In this document: in pieces, positions 60,446 through 64,000 of the stretch
How the letters are laid out: every line of letters starts with the position of its first letter
Numbering within the stretch: the stretch's first letter is position 1
Assembly: GCF_900169075.1 (NCBI RefSeq)
Contig: NZ_LT827015.1
Coordinates: forward strand, 2,000,158 to 2,064,157
Direction of reading: 5' to 3'
DNA from: Chryseobacterium phocaeense
GTDB taxonomy: Bacteria; Bacteroidota; Bacteroidia; Flavobacteriales; Weeksellaceae
DNA length: 64,000 nt
Position numbers and translations under genes: made by a program
The notes under the pieces: generated by a model
What the model was told of the DNA's origin: nothing
What the model saw: the letters and a program-made list of their open reading frames with translations, nothing else
Databases searched by the model: none

Positions 60446-61660
60446 ATGAATATGTTGTTGAAAGAAGCATCTGAAAAAAGAATCAGATTAATAACCATTA
60501 TGGCCTTTGTGTCTATCCCGCTTTCGGGGTTTGTCACTGATATTTATTTGCCTTCCTTTCCTTCAATGGCGAAGGAAATGCAGGTTTCTGAAAAAGACAT
60601 CCAGATCACCCTGACTTCCTATCTGCTCAGCTACGGGATTTCGCAGCTTTTTGTAGGAGGAATCCTGGACAGTATCGGGCGGTACCGTCCCAAACTTGTT
60701 GCCTTGTTTTTACTGATCATCAGCAGCATCCTGATCACAATGACGGACAGTATTCTGCTGATCTGCCTGCTGCGTATTCTGCAGGGAGCCGCGGTTTCTA
60801 TCCTCGTAGTAGCCACGCGCGCCATTTTTGTAGATCTTTACGACTCTGAAAAAGTAAAACACTACCTGAGCTATTTCACGATTGTATGGTCGTGCGGGCC
60901 CATTCTGGCTCCTTTCCTTGGAGGGTACCTGGAAAAACTGTTTAACTGGCATGCCAATTTTCACTTCCTGGCTTTATATGCAGGCATCCTGTTTCTGTTT
61001 GAATGGTTTTTCAGTGGGGAAAGCCTTCCGGAGAAAAAGAAGCTGAATCTTTCGGAAAACATTTCCCTGTACAAGATGATGCTGCAAAACAGGATTTTTA
61101 TGCTCGGAATTATTATCCTGGGATTGAGCTACTCCATTGTGATGCTTTTCAATATTACCGGACCTTTTATCATTGAAAATACATTCCATTTTACCCCTGT
61201 GGTAATAGGATACTGTACTCTGATCTTAGGTTTTTCATGGATGATCGGCGGATTTATAGGAAAACGCAGGCTTAAACTTGATTTTAAGGAAAGAATCCTT
61301 CAGCCTATTATTTTACAGCTGATCCTGATCGCCGGACTGATCACTACCAGTTTCTATGCGGAAAGTCTCTTCATTATGGTTCCTTTTGCCTTTTTCATAC
61401 ATATCTGTTCCGGGATACTGTTTACTTCTTTTTTTACCACGAGTATGCTCTATTTCCCGAAAAATGCGGGAACTGCGGGTGGATTAATGGGTGGACTGGT
61501 CTACGTCATTACTTCTGTGACGAGTTTTATTATTTCTGTCAGCGGAAATGTGACGGAGCAGCAGGGACTTGCGTGGCGTTATCTGGCTATTGCCGTGATG
61601 CTCCTGGGAATTATCCTTTTCATGCATCAGGCCGTTAAAAAAGAAAAAGCAGAGAATTGA
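60446..61660 (+). CDS. MFS multidrug exporter, Bcr/CflA type
   Basis: A 404-residue protein with twelve predicted membrane helices. The first-helix signature FVTDIYLPSFPSMAKEMQV, the QLFVGGILDSIGRYRPKL loop between helices 2 and 3 and the helix 4-5 region RAIFVDLYDSEK fit the Bcr/CflA drug:proton antiporters. It should export hydrophobic compounds using the proton gradient; the substrate is unknown. The stop codon lies in the loop of an intrinsic terminator. Confidence 0.9.
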   Translation: MNMLLKEASEKRIRLITIMAFVSIPLSGFVTDIYLPSFPSMAKEMQVSEKDIQITLTSYLLSYGISQLFVGGILDSIGRYRPKLVALFLLIISSILITMTDSILLICLLRILQGAAVSILVVATRAIFVDLYDSEKVKHYLSYFTIVWSCGPILAPFLGGYLEKLFNWHANFHFLALYAGILFLFEWFFSGESLPEKKKLNLSENISLYKMMLQNRIFMLGIIILGLSYSIVMLFNITGPFIIENTFHFTPVVIGYCTLILGFSWMIGGFIGKRRLKLDFKERILQPIILQLILIAGLITTSFYAESLFIMVPFAFFIHICSGILFTSFFTTSMLYFPKNAGTAGGLMGGLVYVITSVTSFIISVSGNVTEQQGLAWRYLAIAVMLLGIILFMHQAVKKEKAEN

Positions 61661-61674
61661 TCTCTGCTTTTTTT
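61646..61674 (+). terminator. Terminator overlapping the MFS stop codon
   Basis: AAAGCAGAGA (61646-61655) pairs with TCTCTGCTTT (61661-61670), followed by TTTT. The loop contains the stop codon TGA. Confidence 0.85.
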
Positions 61675-61689
61675 ATCTGGTTCTTGCTT

Positions 61690-62360
61690 AAAGATTTTTA
61701 TCTCTCGCAGATCAAACAGATACAGCAGAATTTTTAGGGTGGCAAATAAAATCTTTGATTTTAAAAAACTTATGTAAATTCCTATGCATTCTAATATTAA
61801 ACTTCAAATCACTAAAGCGTTCAAAAACTTTTGTCCCTTTTGTGGTTAATTTTCCTCCCGCAGATCAGACAGATGGAGCAGATTTTTTAGGGTGCAAATA
61901 AAAATCTTTGATTTTTTAAAAACTTATGTGAACTTCTACGCATTCTAATATTAAACTTAAAATCACTAAAGTATTCAAAAACTTTTGTCCCTTTTGTGGT
62001 TAATTTTCCTCCCGAAGATCAGACAGGTGAAGCAGAATTTTTAGGGTGGCAAATAAAAATCTTTGATTTTTTTAAAAACTTATGTGAACTTCTACATATT
62101 CTAATATTAAACTTAAAATCACTAAAGTGTTCAAAAACTTTTGTCACTTTGTGGTTAATTTTCCTCTCGCAGATCGAACAGATAAAGCAGATTTTTTAGG
62201 ATGGTAAATAAAAATCTTTGATTTTTTAAAAACTTATGTGAACTTCTACGCATTCTAATATTAAACTTAAAATCACTAAAGTGTTCAAAAACTTTTGTCC
62301 CTTTTGTGGTTAATTTTTTCTCCCGTAGATGGCACAGATTTTCACAGATGATCTTGGAGA
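61690..62360. repeat. Tandem array of about 154-bp intergenic repeats (type B)
   Basis: Four direct repeats and a partial fifth. The word (C/A)AGATC in the context CTC(C/T)CGCAGATC recurs at 61708, 61861, 62015, 62170 and (as TAGATG) 62326, periods 153, 154, 155 and 156 bp. Each unit has AAATCTTTGATTTTTT, AACTTATGTGAACTTCTA, GCATTCTAATATTAAACTT and CTTTTGTGGTTAATTTTC. No gene fits. The 290 bp that follow, up to the kinase gene, are AT-rich; I see nothing else in them. Confidence 0.85.
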
Positions 62361-62646
62361 TTATTAGTATTAGTAAGCATAAAATAATAAATTTTCTGTG
62401 ATTCATAGATCTTTCTAATTTCATTTTCCCTTTTTCTTCTTTTTTACTCTTATTAAATACATAATGTTGCTACAATACGATTATTGATGGTGCTAATCCG
62501 GCTATTGACGTATTATATTTTAGCAGGAGTATAAGATGAACTAATATTGCAGTGTCAAAAGAGATTTGTTGTAATTTTAGTAGAGCATTATTTGTATGAA
62601 TAGTCTGTTTATCAGATATAACAAAAAATTTATACCTTAAATTAAA

Positions 62647-63708
62647 GTGAGCGTTAAAATGTTAGAGTCGGTCAGAAAACAATGGAAACAAATATTGGTC
62701 ATCTTTATGTTGTATACAGCATGGAATGTTGCGGTATTTCTGTTTCTGGTAAGACTTCAGGGGCTTGAGGTAACGCTCCGGCAGTTTGGTCCGGGCAACA
62801 AAATTTATATCAATGCGGTTCATACGATTATTAAGGGAACACTTGTGTATTATCTTCTGATCTACCATGTCATGATCCCACTGACACGGAATAGAAAATG
62901 GAGAACAACGATCCTTCAGTGCGCTGTATTTTTTATCCTGCTTACCGTGTATGAATATGTATGGAATTTTTTCATCGTAAAGCCGGATCCTTCATCAGCT
63001 ATTGATCACTCACTGAGAATATTTTTTATTACCACTGCCGTTCTGGATGTTCTTATTGCATTGATCGCCTATTTTGTTGCCACCTCAATTACTTCCAATG
63101 AAATGCGTAAACATAAGGAAGAACTGGAAAAAGAAAAGCTTAAAGCAGAACTTGCTGCAATTAAATACCAGATCAACCCTCATTTTCTGTTTAACTCGTT
63201 GAGCTTTATTTATACAAAAACCCTAAAAAGCAGTCCGGAAGCCGCCCATGCCGTACATCTCCTGTCCGAAATAATGAGCTATGCCCTTGATGACTGGGGA
63301 GAATTGGGTACCGTTCCCTTAGCGGTAGAAGCTGAACATATGAAAAAGGTAATTGAAATGAATCAGATCCGGTTCAGCCACAATCTCAAAATAAGGTATT
63401 ATGAAGATATTCAGGCGAATTATGCATCTATCCCTGTTCTGGCCTTCGTTACCCTTGTGGAGAATGCTTTTAAACATGGTGACCTTACCGATGAGAAAAA
63501 CCAGGTATCTATTGAACTGATCGCCACGAAAAGTAAAATATACTTCCTGGTGAGCAATAAGAAGAAAACCGGTCCGAAAGAACCTTCCAAAGGAATCGGC
63601 CTGAGCAATGTACAGCAGCGCCTTCAGCTGATGTACGGGATCAAGCATTCTTTTACCATTAAAGAAGATGACAATTATTATTTAAACGAAATAATCATTA
63701 ATCTGTAA
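62647..63708 (+). CDS. LytS-type sensor histidine kinase (four-helix membrane sensor)
   Basis: A 353-residue kinase. Four membrane helices at about 15-34, 52-72, 85-105 and 120-145 replace the large propeller of the other two kinases in this window. A short coiled coil (RKHKEELEKEKLKAELAAIK) leads to the His_kinase domain with IKYQINPHFLFNSLSF (phospho-acceptor in NPHF), then ENAFKHGDLT and KGIGLSNVQQRL. The start is GTG at 62647; ATG at 62659 is an alternative. A response regulator follows after 3 bp. Ligand unknown. Confidence 0.9.
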   Translation: MSVKMLESVRKQWKQILVIFMLYTAWNVAVFLFLVRLQGLEVTLRQFGPGNKIYINAVHTIIKGTLVYYLLIYHVMIPLTRNRKWRTTILQCAVFFILLTVYEYVWNFFIVKPDPSSAIDHSLRIFFITTAVLDVLIALIAYFVATSITSNEMRKHKEELEKEKLKAELAAIKYQINPHFLFNSLSFIYTKTLKSSPEAAHAVHLLSEIMSYALDDWGELGTVPLAVEAEHMKKVIEMNQIRFSHNLKIRYYEDIQANYASIPVLAFVTLVENAFKHGDLTDEKNQVSIELIATKSKIYFLVSNKKKTGPKEPSKGIGLSNVQQRLQLMYGIKHSFTIKEDDNYYLNEIIINL

Positions 63709-63711
63709 ATT

Positions 63712-64000
63712 ATGATGAACTGTATTGTAGTAGACGATGAAGCCCACGCGATAGAGCTGTTGACCCTGCATATTGAGCAGACTCCGTTCCTGAAACTGGT
63801 AGGTACTGCCACCAATCCCGCGGAAGCATTACAACTGCTTAACAGCACGGACGTTGACCTTATTTTTCTGGATATCCAGATGCCGGGAATGTCCGGGATA
63901 GAATTACTGCAGGTCCTGAATGGCCGCTACAAAGTGATCCTGACCACCGCTTTCCGTGAATATGCGCTTGAAGGATTTGATCATCAGGTTGTGGATTATC
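63712..64000 (+). CDS. LytTR-type response regulator, N-terminal part
   Basis: The visible 96 residues are a receiver domain: MMNCIVVDDEAHAIELL with the acidic pair at 9-10, phospho-acceptor Asp in LIFLDIQMPGMSGIELL, Thr in ILTTAF and the beginning of the fifth strand. The rest, expected to include a LytTR DNA-binding domain, lies outside the window. It starts 3 bp after the kinase stop and forms a two-component pair with it. Confidence 0.88.
   Translation, partial: MMNCIVVDDEAHAIELLTLHIEQTPFLKLVGTATNPAEALQLLNSTDVDLIFLDIQMPGMSGIELLQVLNGRYKVILTTAFREYALEGFDHQVVDY

Noticed and set aside
61690..62360. CRISPR array
   Set aside because: The units of about 154 bp are repeats over their whole length with no unique spacers, and no cas genes are present.

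Overview
The window looks like a chromosomal segment of a Bacteroidota bacterium of the class Flavobacteriia, most likely Chryseobacterium or a close relative (Weeksellaceae). Evidence: low-GC DNA, promoters of the TAnnTTTG type, no obvious Shine-Dalgarno sequences, a type IX secretion sorting domain, a TonB-dependent receptor, two-component 'reg_prop / Y_Y_Y / LytS' sensor kinases, GG-leader peptides of the KKLNKKQL..I.GG kind, and a paired ATP-grasp/SPASM peptide-maturation locus. No rRNA, tRNA, CRISPR array, transposase or phage gene was seen.

Layout. 1-2530: end of yaaA, prmC, a serine hydrolase lipoprotein and a DUF4180 protein. 2590-3660: about 330-bp tandem repeats. 3693-12409 (minus): two SDR-type genes, then a tight run parE, small membrane protein, parC, rhomboid protease, AraC-type regulator (listed in transcription order). 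12501-27630 (plus): the accessory island. 27692-36633: aminotransferase, cardiolipin synthase, SDR plus AraC regulator, three Cys-rich GG-leader peptides, a calcium-repeat lipoprotein, YchF and ferritin. 36898-51218: GHL10-type hydrolase, TypA, DUF1294, YceI, O-methyltransferase, Tex, HAD phosphatase, beta-helix protein, RDD protein, M28 peptidase, a CarboxypepD_reg-like protein and a histone H1-like protein. 51490-57918 (minus): an ABC transporter / TonB receptor operon. 58282-64000: GNAT, AraC regulator, MFS exporter, and a LytS/LytTR pair cut by the window edge. Two further repeat blocks surround the AraC-MFS pair.

The most interesting part is 12501-27630. Two paralogous sensor kinase/LytTR regulator pairs, each with a matching promoter and the same GTG start, lie upstream of two different secreted-peptide loci. 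Locus 1 has a short Pro-rich GG-leader peptide, then a hairpin, then a T9SS-exported trypsin/lysyl-endopeptidase-like protease with a seven-blade lectin-like propeller. Locus 2 has two precursor peptides, then a hairpin, then an ATP-grasp ligase, an unknown 71-aa protein and a SPASM-domain protein: a 'grasp-with-spasm' RiPP (graspetide-type) cluster. A lipoprotein gene follows. In front of the peptide gene of locus 1, the precursors of locus 2 and the lipoprotein gene I find the same architecture: 2-3 direct repeats of CACTTAcTA exactly 21 bp apart, followed 39-40 bp downstream by a TAnnTTTG-like -7 element. This is the geometry expected of LytTR operators and defines a small putative regulon that links both peptide loci and the lipoprotein.

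Family assignments rest on recognisable motifs read by eye; no database search was run. Start codons were adjusted where paralogues, signal peptides or promoters indicated an internal start.
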